From positions 1 to 64,000 of the forward strand of contig UBYA01000008.1 in the NCBI GenBank assembly GCA_900469615.1: a DNA stretch of 64,000 nucleotides, in the 5' to 3' direction. The position numbers and the translations under genes were made by a program. Every line of letters begins with the position of its first letter. Within the stretch, counting starts at the first letter, position 1. The DNA comes from Hyphomicrobiales bacterium (lineage in GTDB: Bacteria; Pseudomonadota; Alphaproteobacteria; Rhizobiales; Rhizobiaceae). This document shows, piece after piece, positions 27,940 to 36,755 of the stretch. The notes under the pieces were generated by a model. It made no database searches, was not told the DNA's origin, and saw only the letters and a program-made list of their open reading frames with translations.

Positions 27940-28064
27940 GCCAGGGCCACCGCCCAGCCGATGGCCGCCCAAAGCACCGCGATGCCGACAGCCACATAGG
28001 CAAGACGCATCAAGGCCGAGCGCCCCATGAGGGACGATGCGAAGGGATCACGGTCGAAAGGCAT
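27936..28064 (-). CDS. 42-residue single-helix membrane ORF leading the metal transporter operon
   Basis: ATG at 28064 opens MPFDRDPFASSLMGRSALMR, then one strongly hydrophobic helix (about residues 21-42) rich in Val, Ala and Trp, ending at TGA 27936. The stop overlaps the start of the ATPase gene as ATGA, a strong sign that it is translated. A Zur-like operator ends 12 bp upstream of its start. The Shine-Dalgarno is weak (AAAGCCTCGAA). Possible roles are a small transporter subunit or a leader ORF for coupling. I do not recognise the family. Confidence 0.6.
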   Translation of the reverse strand: MPFDRDPFASSLMGRSALMRLAYVAVGIAVLWAAIGWAVALA

Positions 28065-28075
28065 TTCGAGGCTTT

Positions 28076-28095
28076 CAATTATGTAATAACATTAC
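28076..28095 (-). promoter_or_regulatory. Zur-like operator upstream of metal transporter operon
   Basis: On the minus strand ATGTTATTACATAATTG contains the ATGTTAT half-site I associate with alphaproteobacterial Zur boxes. An overlapping exact palindrome is GTAAT-AAC-ATTAC at 28083-28095. It lies 12 bp upstream of the first ORF of the operon, a repressor-like position. It fits zinc-responsive control but is not proof of it. Confidence 0.45.
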
Positions 28096-28179
28096 GTGTT
28101 CTAGCCGGTGAAATGCGGCGAAAAAGAGGCGAAGGCGCACAATAGCTGTGTGGCTTCCCGGAGAAGTCCAAGGGCATCT

Positions 28180-28208
28180 GAACGAGAAAGGGCGCCTTGC
28201 GGCGCCCT
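28180..28208 (-). terminator. terminator after the peroxiredoxin gene
   Basis: On the minus strand GGGCGCC-GCAA-GGCGCCC is followed by TTTCTCGTT. It is a perfect 7 bp G+C stem with a GNRA-type loop, 23 bp past the peroxiredoxin stop. Confidence 0.75.
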
Positions 28209-28230
28209 CAATCTTCGAATGCGTCTTAAA

Positions 28231-28716
28231 TTAAAGCTGCTCGATCATGGCGGCAGCGCCGGATACGGTTGCCTGACGGGGGCTTTCCTCGATGTTCAGC
28301 GTCTTCACGAGACCGTCTTCCACCAGCATGGAATAACGCTTCGAACGAATGCCGAGGCCGCCTGCGGAGAGATCGATGTCCAGACCGAGCGCCTTGGTGA
28401 AGGAGCCGTCCCAATCGGCAAGGAAATGGATCTTGCCCATGCCGCCCGATGATTGTGCCCAAGCGCCCATGACATGCCAGTCGTTGACGGCGACGACGGC
28501 GATATCGTCGACGCCCTTGGCGAGAATGGTGTCGCGGTTCTCGAGGTAGCCCGGCAGGTGATTGAGCGAGCAGGTGGGCGTGAAGGCACCGGGCACGGCG
28601 AAGAGCACGACGCGCTTGCCGGCAAACAGTTGCTCGGTGCTGATCTCGACCGGGCCGTCGGCGGTCTTTTCCTTGAAGGTGGCGTCAGGCAGCTTGTCGC
28701 CGATGGCGATGGACAT
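28231..28716 (-). CDS. peroxiredoxin (Prx5-like)
   Basis: A 161-residue thiol peroxidase of the AhpE/Prx5 subgroup. The peroxidatic cysteine is C49 in AVPGAFTPTCSLNHLPGY, the Prx5 signature. The downstream GIRSKRYSMLVEDG is also typical. A fused glutaredoxin domain, present in some relatives, is absent, so reduction depends on a separate glutaredoxin or thioredoxin. ATG 28716 has AAGGAGAG upstream. Single-gene unit with its own terminator. Confidence 0.93.
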   Translation of the reverse strand: MSIAIGDKLPDATFKEKTADGPVEISTEQLFAGKRVVLFAVPGAFTPTCSLNHLPGYLENRDTILAKGVDDIAVVAVNDWHVMGAWAQSSGGMGKIHFLADWDGSFTKALGLDIDLSAGGLGIRSKRYSMLVEDGLVKTLNIEESPRQATVSGAAAMIEQL

Positions 28717-28798
28717 GGTTCTCTCCTTGGGTCGTGGATTTGCAACGCCGTTGCGGCGCCTGTTGTGTAAAGTCGCTGCGGAAAACTATAGGGCCGGC

Positions 28799-29626
28799 CT
28801 ATTCGAACGCAAGGCTGGTCTCCATGGCGCGGTCGCCGTCGACGACGAGAATGCCCCAGCTCTTGCCTTTGATATCGTAAGTCTGCGGCAGCTTGCCGAT
28901 TTCGATCTCCGTGGAGAAGGTGGGGCCTTCCCGCTTTGCGTTTGCCTGCTGAAAGAAGACGTAGCCCGACGGCCCCGTAACATAGATTGCGGGCGCCTTT
29001 CCGCTTGCGTCCGGCAGCTTCAGGCGCAGCGAAAGGCTCCTGGCATCGGCCGAGATGCTGTGGCTCTCGACGCTGAAATCCGACGAAGGCGCTTCCGGCA
29101 GCAGGGCTTTTGCCGCATCCAGCAGGGCCAGTTCATGCGATGTCGGCTGCTCGTCCGCCGGCAGGGGCACGGAAAGGTCGGCCTGGAACGGGATGCAGAT
29201 ATCCTTGCAAAGACCGATGAAGGCGTTCAGCTCGAGTTTTTCCGGGGCTTTTCCGGTAACGCGCAAATCGAGCGGCAATGTTACCGGCGCATCGTAGCCG
29301 ATTTCCTGTATGGGGCCGACGCTGATCGGCTTCGGTATCGGATAGCCGGTCTTTTCCAGCGTCACGCCGCTGCCGGGGGCAGGCGTTATCTGCGGCGGGA
29401 TGCCGCCCTGGCCCGGCTCGCGCCAATAGGTGATCCAGCCCGGTTCGGGTTCGATCTGCAAGGCGGCGCGTATGTGCCCTTCGGCATCCGGCGCCAGCGC
29501 CACCAGCCGCATTCGGCCGCCCTGATTGTCCACCCAGTCGCTCATGGCGGCATGGGCCATCGCGGCGCTGGACAGGAGCATGACGAACGGTATCGAGAGG
29601 CGGGGGAGGGTTCTTATTCCAATCAT
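28799..29626 (-). CDS. periplasmic DsbD N-terminal-like domain protein
   Basis: A 275-residue secreted protein with signal peptide 1-26, then a domain similar to the thiol:disulfide interchange protein DsbD alpha domain. WITYWREPGQGGIPP and FIGLCKDICIPFQADLSVPL (with a CxxxC pair) are the visible marks. The membrane and thioredoxin domains of full DsbD are missing, so it must receive electrons from another protein such as a CcdA-type carrier, if it is redox active at all. Start ATG 29626 chosen to expose the signal peptide. Confidence 0.78.
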   Translation of the reverse strand: MIGIRTLPRLSIPFVMLLSSAAMAHAAMSDWVDNQGGRMRLVALAPDAEGHIRAALQIEPEPGWITYWREPGQGGIPPQITPAPGSGVTLEKTGYPIPKPISVGPIQEIGYDAPVTLPLDLRVTGKAPEKLELNAFIGLCKDICIPFQADLSVPLPADEQPTSHELALLDAAKALLPEAPSSDFSVESHSISADARSLSLRLKLPDASGKAPAIYVTGPSGYVFFQQANAKREGPTFSTEIEIGKLPQTYDIKGKSWGILVVDGDRAMETSLAFE

Positions 29627-29766
29627 GAAACAAGGATTTAGCGGATCGGGACACCGGTAGCCAGCAGGACCGGAGAAGGAAATGATCATTTTCAGTTGAT
29701 TGATTTATGACATTGCCCCATCTTGCTCATAAGCGGTGCACTTGTGGACTGCGGTCAGGAGGCACG

Positions 29767-30372
29767 ATGTCCCTATCGACGCTGAAGAATAGACGCGAAA
29801 GAGGTTTTCTCGACGGTCAGTTCCTGATCGCCATGCCCGGCATGGAGGACCGGAATTTCCATCGGACGGTGGTTTACATTTGCGCCCATTCGGATGCCGG
29901 CGCCATGGGCTTCGTCATCAACCGGGCCCAGAAACTGACATTCACCGATGTTCTTCTGCATCTCGATATGATCAAGGACGACGATGCCATCGTGCTGCCG
30001 CAGGTGGCGCGTGATTTTCCGATCCAGACCGGCGGCCCCGTCGAAAGCGGCCGCGGCTTCGTTCTCCATTCCGACGATTATATCAGCGATAGCAGCATTC
30101 CCGTCAGCGACGATATCAGCCTGACGGCGACGCTCGACATCGTGCGGGCTATTTCTAAGGGAAGCGGCCCGAAGCGCGCGACGATGCTGCTCGGCTATGC
30201 CGGCTGGGGCGCGGGGCAGCTCGAGGCGGAGATCGGCAACAACGGCTGGCTGAATTGCCCGGCAAACGAAGAGTTGATTTTCGATCGCAGCCTCGACAAC
30301 AAATATGAGCGCGCTCTGGCTTTGATGGGTATCAGTGCCGCGATGCTGTCGCCGCATGCCGGTCACAGCTGA
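29767..30372 (+). CDS. YqgE/AlgH family protein
   Basis: A 201-residue DUF179 protein: [40 protein letters not shown] is the diagnostic opening (residues about 14-54), with [16 protein letters not shown] and [14 protein letters not shown] further on. The molecular role is unresolved in the family; alginate-regulation claims come from Pseudomonas. The start at 29767 follows AGGAGGCACG; a longer frame from 29707 has no such support. Confidence 0.92.
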   Translation: MSLSTLKNRRERGFLDGQFLIAMPGMEDRNFHRTVVYICAHSDAGAMGFVINRAQKLTFTDVLLHLDMIKDDDAIVLPQVARDFPIQTGGPVESGRGFVLHSDDYISDSSIPVSDDISLTATLDIVRAISKGSGPKRATMLLGYAGWGAGQLEAEIGNNGWLNCPANEELIFDRSLDNKYERALALMGISAAMLSPHAGHS

Positions 30373-30467
30373 GCCGATTTGCGTTATTTTGGAACGAACT
30401 AGCGTGTGCGACGTTTTCCTGTCAGAGCAACGGCAATACTGCCGTGCCAGCCAAGGAGGCGTAAAAC

Positions 30468-30659
30468 ATGAGCAGCACGACCGACAAGGTGTCCGGTAAG
30501 GTGAACGAGATCGCCGGCAAGGCCAAGCAGATGGCCGGCAAGGCGACCGACGACAAGGAAATGCGCGCCAAAGGCGCCGCGCAGGAAGCCAAGGGCAAGG
30601 TGCAGACCGCCGTTGGCAAGGCCAAGGATAAGGTGAAGGGCGCCGTCGACCGGATGTAA
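30468..30659 (+). CDS. CsbD family stress protein
   Basis: A 63-residue, highly charged, Lys/Ala/Gly-rich protein with repeated GKAKQMAGKATDDKEM-type helices. This is the CsbD pattern of small general-stress proteins with unknown biochemistry. A strong AAGGAGG lies 9 bp upstream of the ATG. Monocistronic with a clear hairpin terminator downstream. Confidence 0.9.
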   Translation: MSSTTDKVSGKVNEIAGKAKQMAGKATDDKEMRAKGAAQEAKGKVQTAVGKAKDKVKGAVDRM

Positions 30660-30730
30660 CCCGTTTGCCGTTCGGCAATCTACGGTCGCTGCTCCATTCG
30701 AATTGATGTTGCAGCAGCGATGTTGGGAGG

Positions 30731-30768
30731 AAGAGCCTGTTACGGAAACGTGGCAGGCTCTTTATTGA
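30731..30768 (+). terminator. terminator after the CsbD gene
   Basis: AAGAGCCTG and CAGGCTCTT make a 9 bp stem (30731-30739 with 30754-30762), extended inside by ACG/CGT, followed by TATTGATC. Confidence 0.65.
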
Positions 30769-30798
30769 TCGGCCAATCCATTTCTTCCGAGGGGGATC

Positions 30799-31854
30799 AT
30801 GCGGCTTTTCACTTGCGATCATTGCGGCCAGCCCGTCCATTTCGACAACAGGCAATGCGTCCGTTGCGGCCATCAGCTCGGTTTCGTTCCGGATCGCATG
30901 GCGATCCATGCGCTCGACGCCGATGGTGATGCGAACTGGCATCTGGTTTCCGAACCGGCGCGGCATGTGCGCTTCTGCGCCAATGCGGAGCTCGATATCT
31001 GCAACTGGCTCATCGATGCGGACGATCCGCAGCCCTACTGCGTCGCCTGCCGTCACAATCGCCTGGTGCCGAACACCGCCACCCAGGAAGGAATAGACCG
31101 CTGGCGGCGCATCGGCCAGGCGCAGCGGCATCTGTTCTATTCCCTGTTGCGCTGGAACTTGCCGCATCCGGATCGGGCGGAAGATCCCGAGGGCGGCTTG
31201 GTATTCGACTTTCTAGAAGACGAGGTGCAAGGCAACACCGTCGTCCCGGCCATGACCGGCCATGAGGAAGGGCTGATCGCCATTCGCGCCGCCGAAGCGG
31301 ATGATGCGACGCGCGAGCAGGCGCGGACCTCGATGAACGAGCCCTATCGCACCTTGCTCGGCCATTTCCGTCACGAGACCGGCCATTTCATCTGGAACAA
31401 GCTCGTTCGCGATCGTGGAGAGTTCGACGCTTTCCGTGCCGTTTTCGGCGATGAGCGCGCCGATTATGGCGCGGCGCTTCAGGCTCACTACGATAATGGG
31501 CCGCCGCCGAACTGGCAGGAGAGCTTCATCAGCGCCTATGCGAGTTCTCATCCGTGGGAGGATTTCGCCGAATGCTTCGCGCATTACCTGCACATCGTAG
31601 ACACTCTGGAAACGGCGCGCTCCTTCGGCCTGGCGATCGATCCGCAACGCTATCATGAGATGGCCGCGGAAGTGGATTTCAATCCTTACAAGGCCGAAAG
31701 CGCCGAGCAGCTCGTCAGCGCCTGGATTCCATTGAGCGTGGCGATCAACTCCATCCAGCGCAGCATGGGACAACCGGATTCCTATCCCTTCATCCTCTCG
31801 CCGCCGGTGGTCGCGAAGCTCGATTATATCCGCGAGCTGATCGACAGCGCCTGA
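30799..31854 (+). CDS. putative zinc-binding metallopeptidase with zinc-ribbon N-terminus
   Basis: A 351-residue protein. The first 90 residues hold four cysteine pairs (C6/C9, C20/C23, C60/C68, C81/C84) that look like two zinc ribbons. The rest is a metallopeptidase-like domain with H192-E-T-G-H196 and a possible third ligand in the ESFISAYASSHPWEDFAECFAHYLH segment. This matches a family annotated as putative zinc-binding metallopeptidase, for which I know no substrate. There is no signal peptide. ATG 30799 has GAGGGGGATC upstream. Confidence 0.82.
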   Translation: MRLFTCDHCGQPVHFDNRQCVRCGHQLGFVPDRMAIHALDADGDANWHLVSEPARHVRFCANAELDICNWLIDADDPQPYCVACRHNRLVPNTATQEGIDRWRRIGQAQRHLFYSLLRWNLPHPDRAEDPEGGLVFDFLEDEVQGNTVVPAMTGHEEGLIAIRAAEADDATREQARTSMNEPYRTLLGHFRHETGHFIWNKLVRDRGEFDAFRAVFGDERADYGAALQAHYDNGPPPNWQESFISAYASSHPWEDFAECFAHYLHIVDTLETARSFGLAIDPQRYHEMAAEVDFNPYKAESAEQLVSAWIPLSVAINSIQRSMGQPDSYPFILSPPVVAKLDYIRELIDSA

Positions 31855-31861
31855 GCAGGCA

Positions 31862-34774
31862 TCAGGCGCGCTTGGTCAGCGGAAAGCGTTCCTTCAACAG
31901 GCGCAGCACCGAATCCGAGCCCATCGGCGGGCCGAAGATGAAGCTTTGGCCGTAGGTGCAGCCGATCTTGGCAAGCTCCAGCGCGTCCTCTTCCGACTCG
32001 ATTCCCTCGGCAACGACGCGCATGTTGAGTTCGCGCGCCATGGAAATGACCGAGCGTAGCAGGACCGCTTTCTTGTCGCTGTCGTCGCGGACCATGGCCT
32101 TGTCGAGCTTGATCGTGTCGAAGGGGAAGCGGGTAAGATAGGCAAGCGAGGAGTAGCCGGTGCCGAAATCGTCGAGCGCAAGGCCGATGCCGGCGTCGCG
32201 GAGCTTGTCGAGTACGAGGCGTGCCTGTTCCGGATTCTCCATCACCTGCGATTCCGTCAGCTCCAGCTTGATGCGGCTCGGATCGCAATGGGTCTTGGCG
32301 AGCAGGGCGCGGATATCGTCGTAAAGCTCGTTGTTGAGCAGTTGTACGCTGGAAAGGTTGATGGAGACGAACAGCGGCAAGTCGCCGGTCTGTCGCTGCC
32401 ATGCCTTCAGGTCGTTGGTTGCCTGTTCCAGCGCGAACATGCCGAGCGGGCCGATGATATCGGAAGCCTCGGCGATCGGAATGAACTCCGATGGCGGAAT
32501 GCTGCCGCGCTTGGGATGTTCCCAGCGCATCAGCGCCTCGAAGCCCGCGACTTCCGCATCCTCGAGCCGTACGATCGGTTGATAGACGAGCGAGAGTTCC
32601 TTGCGCTCGACCGCGCGGCGCAGATCGGTTTCGAGCTGAAGGCGGTCGGTGCCGAAGCTGCGGAAGGCCGGCTGGAAGGGCTCGACGCGATTGCCGCCGG
32701 CGCGCTTGGCGCGATACATCGCCAGCTCGGCGTCGCTCAGCATGCCGGCCGCATTCTCCTGCTGGTCGACCCAGGACGTCAGCCCGACCGATGCCGTCAG
32801 GATGATCTCGCGATTGGCGAAATTGATCGGCACCATGATCGCCTTGCTGATCGCATCGGCAAAATCGGCCACCTTCGCCGGATCGCGTTCCGAAACGAGG
32901 ATAAGGCCGAATTGGTCGCCGGAAAGGCGCGCCAGCGAATCCTGAGGCTTCATCAGGCGGCGAAGGCGCCTGGTCAGCGCGATGAGAATATTGTCGCCGG
33001 CTGCGAAGCCGAGCGTATCGTTGACGAGCTTGTAGCGATCGATGTCGATGACCATCACCGTCGGCCGCAATTGGTTTCCGTCGGAAGCCAGCGTCAGCAC
33101 GGCCTGCAGGCGGTCCAGGAAGACCTGGCGATTCGGCAGCCCGGTCAGATTGTCGTGCACGGCATCATGCAGCAGCCGTTCCACCGAGTTCTTTTGCTCG
33201 GTGATATCGACGATGGTGCCGACGCAACGGATGATTTCGCCATTGGAGCCGAGCACCGGCCGGGCGCGGATGGAAAGCCAGTGGAAATGACCGTCCTCGG
33301 CGCGAATGCGGAATTCGTGGTTCAGACGGCCGCGCCGATGCTCCAGAAGCACATCGAGCGTCGCGCGGAACCGGTCCCGGTCGTCCGGGTGCAGCCGCGG
33401 CAGCCAGTTGCGTGCCGCGCCATGCATGGTGCCGGGCGAAAGACCGAGCTTCATCGAGATATCGGGTGTCGTCACGACGCGGTCGCGCGCCACGTCCCAG
33501 TCCCAGACGGTGTCGCCGGAGCCGGTCAATGCCAGCGATTGCCGTTCCAGATCGGAGAATAGCCCCTGCTGGAACGCGCCGCCGGCAAAGGCATGCTGCA
33601 TGACGGTGAAGCCGATCAGCAGCACGATCAGCACGAGGCCGCCGCCGAGCGCCGGCTGGATGATGTCGTTGTCGAGCTTGCCCATGACGGTCATCCAGCC
33701 GCCGAACAGCCAGACGAGAATCAGCGCCCAGGCAGGCACGAGCAGGATGGCGCGGTCATAACGGCTGAAGCCAAGGTAGATGATGAGCAGCAGGCCGGCC
33801 GTTGCGGTCAGCGCCAGCGACAGCCGCGCAATGCCGGCCGCAATCGACGGATCGTAGATCGCGACGCCAAAGAGCAAAGCAAGGCCGAGAACCCAGGCAA
33901 GCGTCACATAACCGAGATGCGCATGCCAGCGATTGAGATTGAGATAGGTGAAGAGGAAGATCACCAGACTCGACGCAAGCGCCACCTCCGCACAGGCGCG
34001 CCATATTCGCTGGTCGCTGGAGGTGATGCTGATGAGCTTGCCGAGGAAGCCGAAGTCGACGCAGATATAGCCGAGCACCGCCCAGGCGAGAGCCGCCGTC
34101 GCCGGCAGCATCGACGTGCCCTTGACCACGAAAAGGATGGTCAGGAACACCGCCAGCAGCCCGGCGATGCCAAGCACGATGCCGCGATAGAGCGTAAACG
34201 CGTTGACCGTATCCTTGTAGGCGTTCGGTTCCCAAAGGTAGAGCTGGGGCAGGTTGGGCGACGAAAGCTCGGCGACGAAGGTGACGACGGCGCCGGGGTT
34301 CAGCGTAATGCGAAAAACGTCCGCTTCGTCGCTTGGCTGCCGGTCGAGCGCAAAGCCCTCGCTCGGCGTGATCGCGACGATACGTTGCGAACCGAGATCG
34401 GGCCAGAAGACCTTCGAATTCACCAGGCGGAAATGCGGGGCGACGATGACGCGTTCCAGCTGCTCTTCCGAGACGTTGGCGAGCGCGAACACCGCCCAAT
34501 CGCCCTGATGATTGGGCGAGGAAGAGCGAACCTCGATGCGGCGGCGGATGCCATCGGCACCGGCGGCGGTCGAAACCTGAAAGGCTTCACCCTGGTTGGT
34601 GTAGATTTCCGTCGTCGCCGTGAGATCGAGGGCGGTATCGTCGCGCGAGATCTTCACCGGCTCGGCCGCGTGCGCCATTCCGGCGATCAGCAGCATCAGG
34701 GCGGCGGCCAACGCTGCGATCAAAACGCATAGCTGCCGGGCCATCGGCCTTGTCTGCATGAATCCGGCGATCAT
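31862..34774 (-). CDS. membrane-bound PAS-GGDEF-EAL cyclic-di-GMP protein
   Basis: A 970-residue inner-membrane signalling protein. Signal/anchor segment about 12-37, a periplasmic domain (40-185), and a seven-helix block (about 195-398) like 7TMR-DISM sensors. Then come a PAS domain (405-528), a GGDEF-type domain (535-700) and an EAL domain (715-970). The cyclase motif is changed to SGDQF (618-622), so diguanylate cyclase activity is doubtful. The EAL residues look intact (EALMRW at 746, SINLS, ELTES, DDFGTGYSSL at 868, EGIES), so it is probably a phosphodiesterase. ATG 34774 overlaps the stop of the GNAT gene (ATGA). Confidence 0.9.
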   Translation of the reverse strand: MIAGFMQTRPMARQLCVLIAALAAALMLLIAGMAHAAEPVKISRDDTALDLTATTEIYTNQGEAFQVSTAAGADGIRRRIEVRSSSPNHQGDWAVFALANVSEEQLERVIVAPHFRLVNSKVFWPDLGSQRIVAITPSEGFALDRQPSDEADVFRITLNPGAVVTFVAELSSPNLPQLYLWEPNAYKDTVNAFTLYRGIVLGIAGLLAVFLTILFVVKGTSMLPATAALAWAVLGYICVDFGFLGKLISITSSDQRIWRACAEVALASSLVIFLFTYLNLNRWHAHLGYVTLAWVLGLALLFGVAIYDPSIAAGIARLSLALTATAGLLLIIYLGFSRYDRAILLVPAWALILVWLFGGWMTVMGKLDNDIIQPALGGGLVLIVLLIGFTVMQHAFAGGAFQQGLFSDLERQSLALTGSGDTVWDWDVARDRVVTTPDISMKLGLSPGTMHGAARNWLPRLHPDDRDRFRATLDVLLEHRRGRLNHEFRIRAEDGHFHWLSIRARPVLGSNGEIIRCVGTIVDITEQKNSVERLLHDAVHDNLTGLPNRQVFLDRLQAVLTLASDGNQLRPTVMVIDIDRYKLVNDTLGFAAGDNILIALTRRLRRLMKPQDSLARLSGDQFGLILVSERDPAKVADFADAISKAIMVPINFANREIILTASVGLTSWVDQQENAAGMLSDAELAMYRAKRAGGNRVEPFQPAFRSFGTDRLQLETDLRRAVERKELSLVYQPIVRLEDAEVAGFEALMRWEHPKRGSIPPSEFIPIAEASDIIGPLGMFALEQATNDLKAWQRQTGDLPLFVSINLSSVQLLNNELYDDIRALLAKTHCDPSRIKLELTESQVMENPEQARLVLDKLRDAGIGLALDDFGTGYSSLAYLTRFPFDTIKLDKAMVRDDSDKKAVLLRSVISMARELNMRVVAEGIESEEDALELAKIGCTYGQSFIFGPPMGSDSVLRLLKERFPLTKRA

Positions 34775-35418
34775 CGCTGGTCGAAGTTTCGGTTCAGGCT
34801 GGTGTCGGATGCCAGCCTTGAAAACATCACATGGTCGCGCCACTGACCGTTGATTTTAAGATAACCGCGCAAATGACCTTCCCGCTGGAAACCGGCTTTT
34901 TGCAAAAGCCGCATGCTACGCTCGTTATCCGGAATACAGGCTGCTTCAATTCGGTGCAACTCAAGTCCGGAAAAGATATAGGGTATAACCAACTGAAGTG
35001 CGGCGAACATATGGCCCTGACCGGAATAGCGCTCGCCCATCCAATATCCGATCATGCAGCTCTGCGCGGCACCGCGGCGAATATAGCCGATCGTGATCCC
35101 GCCAACCAGCGTCCTGTTTTCCCTGAGGAAAATGAACAGCGGCACCGCCTGGCCGGAGCTGTATTCCTGCTTGCCGCGGATGATGCGCGCCCGATAGGCG
35201 CCCTCGGTCAGCTCGTCGTGCCGCCAGGTCGGTTCCCACGGTTCGAGAAAGCGGCGGCTTTCGGCCCGGAGCCGGTGCCATTGATTGAAATCGGAGTAGC
35301 GCGGCAGGCGCAGCAAATATTGATCGTTTTCGAGTTCAACCGCGTCCGGATGACGTGAGAGAAACCGAAAGACAGATTTTTGCATGCCGCCAAGCACTCC
35401 CCCGAGAATTGAACCCAT
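34771..35418 (-). CDS. GNAT family N-acetyltransferase (RimJ-like)
   Basis: A 215-residue acetyltransferase of the RimJ/RimL type. MIGYWMGERYSGQGHMFAAL is the acetyl-CoA binding region, and LHRIEAACIPDNERSMRLLQKAGFQREGHLRGYLKI is the characteristic C-terminal half. Targets could be a ribosomal protein N-terminus or another amine. Internal ATG 35385 (MQKSVFRFLS) is a plausible start with GGGGGAG upstream. It sits between the M16 peptidase gene (17 bp gap) and the EAL gene (4 bp overlap). Confidence 0.88.
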   Translation of the reverse strand: MGSILGGVLGGMQKSVFRFLSRHPDAVELENDQYLLRLPRYSDFNQWHRLRAESRRFLEPWEPTWRHDELTEGAYRARIIRGKQEYSSGQAVPLFIFLRENRTLVGGITIGYIRRGAAQSCMIGYWMGERYSGQGHMFAALQLVIPYIFSGLELHRIEAACIPDNERSMRLLQKAGFQREGHLRGYLKINGQWRDHVMFSRLASDTSLNRNFDQR

Positions 35419-35435
35419 CGGCCCGCGGCGTGCCC

Positions 35436-36734
35436 TTAGCCGCTTGCGCTTCTGGACGCAGGTGCCGGCGACGACAGCGAGGTCACGATGTCTTCCATCG
35501 GCGCGAGCTGCTCCAGCGGCCCGATCGCCGAAAGCGTCGGTACTGTATCGAAGAACAGCCGTCCGGCAAGATCCGTGAGGCGCTCGATCGTGATGCCTTC
35601 CAGGCGCTCCAGCATCTCCTGGTTCGGAATGGGGCGGCCATAAAGCATCATCTGCCGTGCGACCTGTCCCGCGCGGGCGGCCGGGCTTTCCTGGCCCATC
35701 AGCAGCTGCGCGCGGATCTGGGCGCGGGCGCGTTCGATTTCCTGCTGCTGAATGTCATGGGATGACTTGCGCAGCTCGTTCACGATGACGGGCAGCAGCT
35801 CCGGCAGGTTCTCGCCGCCGGTCGCGGCGTGGATGCCGAATATGCCGGTGTCGGAAAAGCCCCAGTGGAACGCATAGACCGAATAACAGAGACCGCGGAA
35901 CTCGCGCACTTCCTGGAAGAGACGCGAGGACATGCCTCCGCCGAGGATGTTGGCGAGGATCTGCGAGCAGTAGAAATCGCGGGTATGATAGGCCCGGCCT
36001 TCGAAGCCGAGCAGGATCTGCGCATCCATGAGGTCGCGCGTTTCCCGGATGTTGCCGCCGATATAGCGGGCGGGCTCGATAACGGGCGGAGCGGACGGTT
36101 TCGTGGGCAGGCTGGAGAAGCGTTCCTCGACCTGGCGCACGAAGCTTTCATGATCGACGGCCCCGGCCGCCACGACGAACATGCGGTCGGTCGTATAGTT
36201 GCGGTCGAGATAGTTGCGAATCTGCTCCGGCGAAAAGGAGACGACGGTTTCCGGCGTGCCGAGGATGGCGCGGCCGAGCGTCTGGCCGCGATAGGCAACC
36301 TCGGAAAACTTGTCGAAGACGACATCGTCGGGCGTGTCGTTCGCGGCATTGATTTCCTGAAGGATCACCTGCTTTTCGCGTGCCAGTTCTTCCTCGTCGA
36401 AGGCTGACTCGGTCAGGATATCGGCAAGGATATCGACGGCGAGCGGCACATGGTCCTTCAGCACACGGGCGTAATAGGAGGTGGTTTCGGTCGAGGTGGC
36501 GGCATTGACTTCGCCGCCGACATTCTCGATTTCCTCGGCGATCTGCCGGGCCGAGCGTCGCGCCGTGCCCTTGAACGCCATGTGCTCGAGCAGATGCGCG
36601 ATACCATGTTCCGCCTCCGTCTCGTTACGCGAACCCGACTTGATCCAAACGCCGAGCGCCACGCTTTCGAGGTGGGGCATCGATTGGGTCGCTACTGTCA
36701 GCCCGGACGCAAGCCGGGTGCACTCCACTGTCAT
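35436..36734 (-). CDS. M16 family zinc metallopeptidase (processing peptidase-like)
   Basis: A 432-residue pitrilysin/mitochondrial processing peptidase-beta homologue. The inverted zinc motif HLLEH is in GIAHLLEHMAFKGT at about residue 47, with the distal glutamate in the helix around NAATSTETTSYYARV (about 77-91). Full length for the single-chain bacterial MPP-like group. No signal peptide is visible. Follows thrC by 21 bp on the same strand. Confidence 0.93.
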   Translation of the reverse strand: MTVECTRLASGLTVATQSMPHLESVALGVWIKSGSRNETEAEHGIAHLLEHMAFKGTARRSARQIAEEIENVGGEVNAATSTETTSYYARVLKDHVPLAVDILADILTESAFDEEELAREKQVILQEINAANDTPDDVVFDKFSEVAYRGQTLGRAILGTPETVVSFSPEQIRNYLDRNYTTDRMFVVAAGAVDHESFVRQVEERFSSLPTKPSAPPVIEPARYIGGNIRETRDLMDAQILLGFEGRAYHTRDFYCSQILANILGGGMSSRLFQEVREFRGLCYSVYAFHWGFSDTGIFGIHAATGGENLPELLPVIVNELRKSSHDIQQQEIERARAQIRAQLLMGQESPAARAGQVARQMMLYGRPIPNQEMLERLEGITIERLTDLAGRLFFDTVPTLSAIGPLEQLAPMEDIVTSLSSPAPASRSASG

Positions 36735-36755
36735 CGCTTGTCTTTCCGCGTCTTG

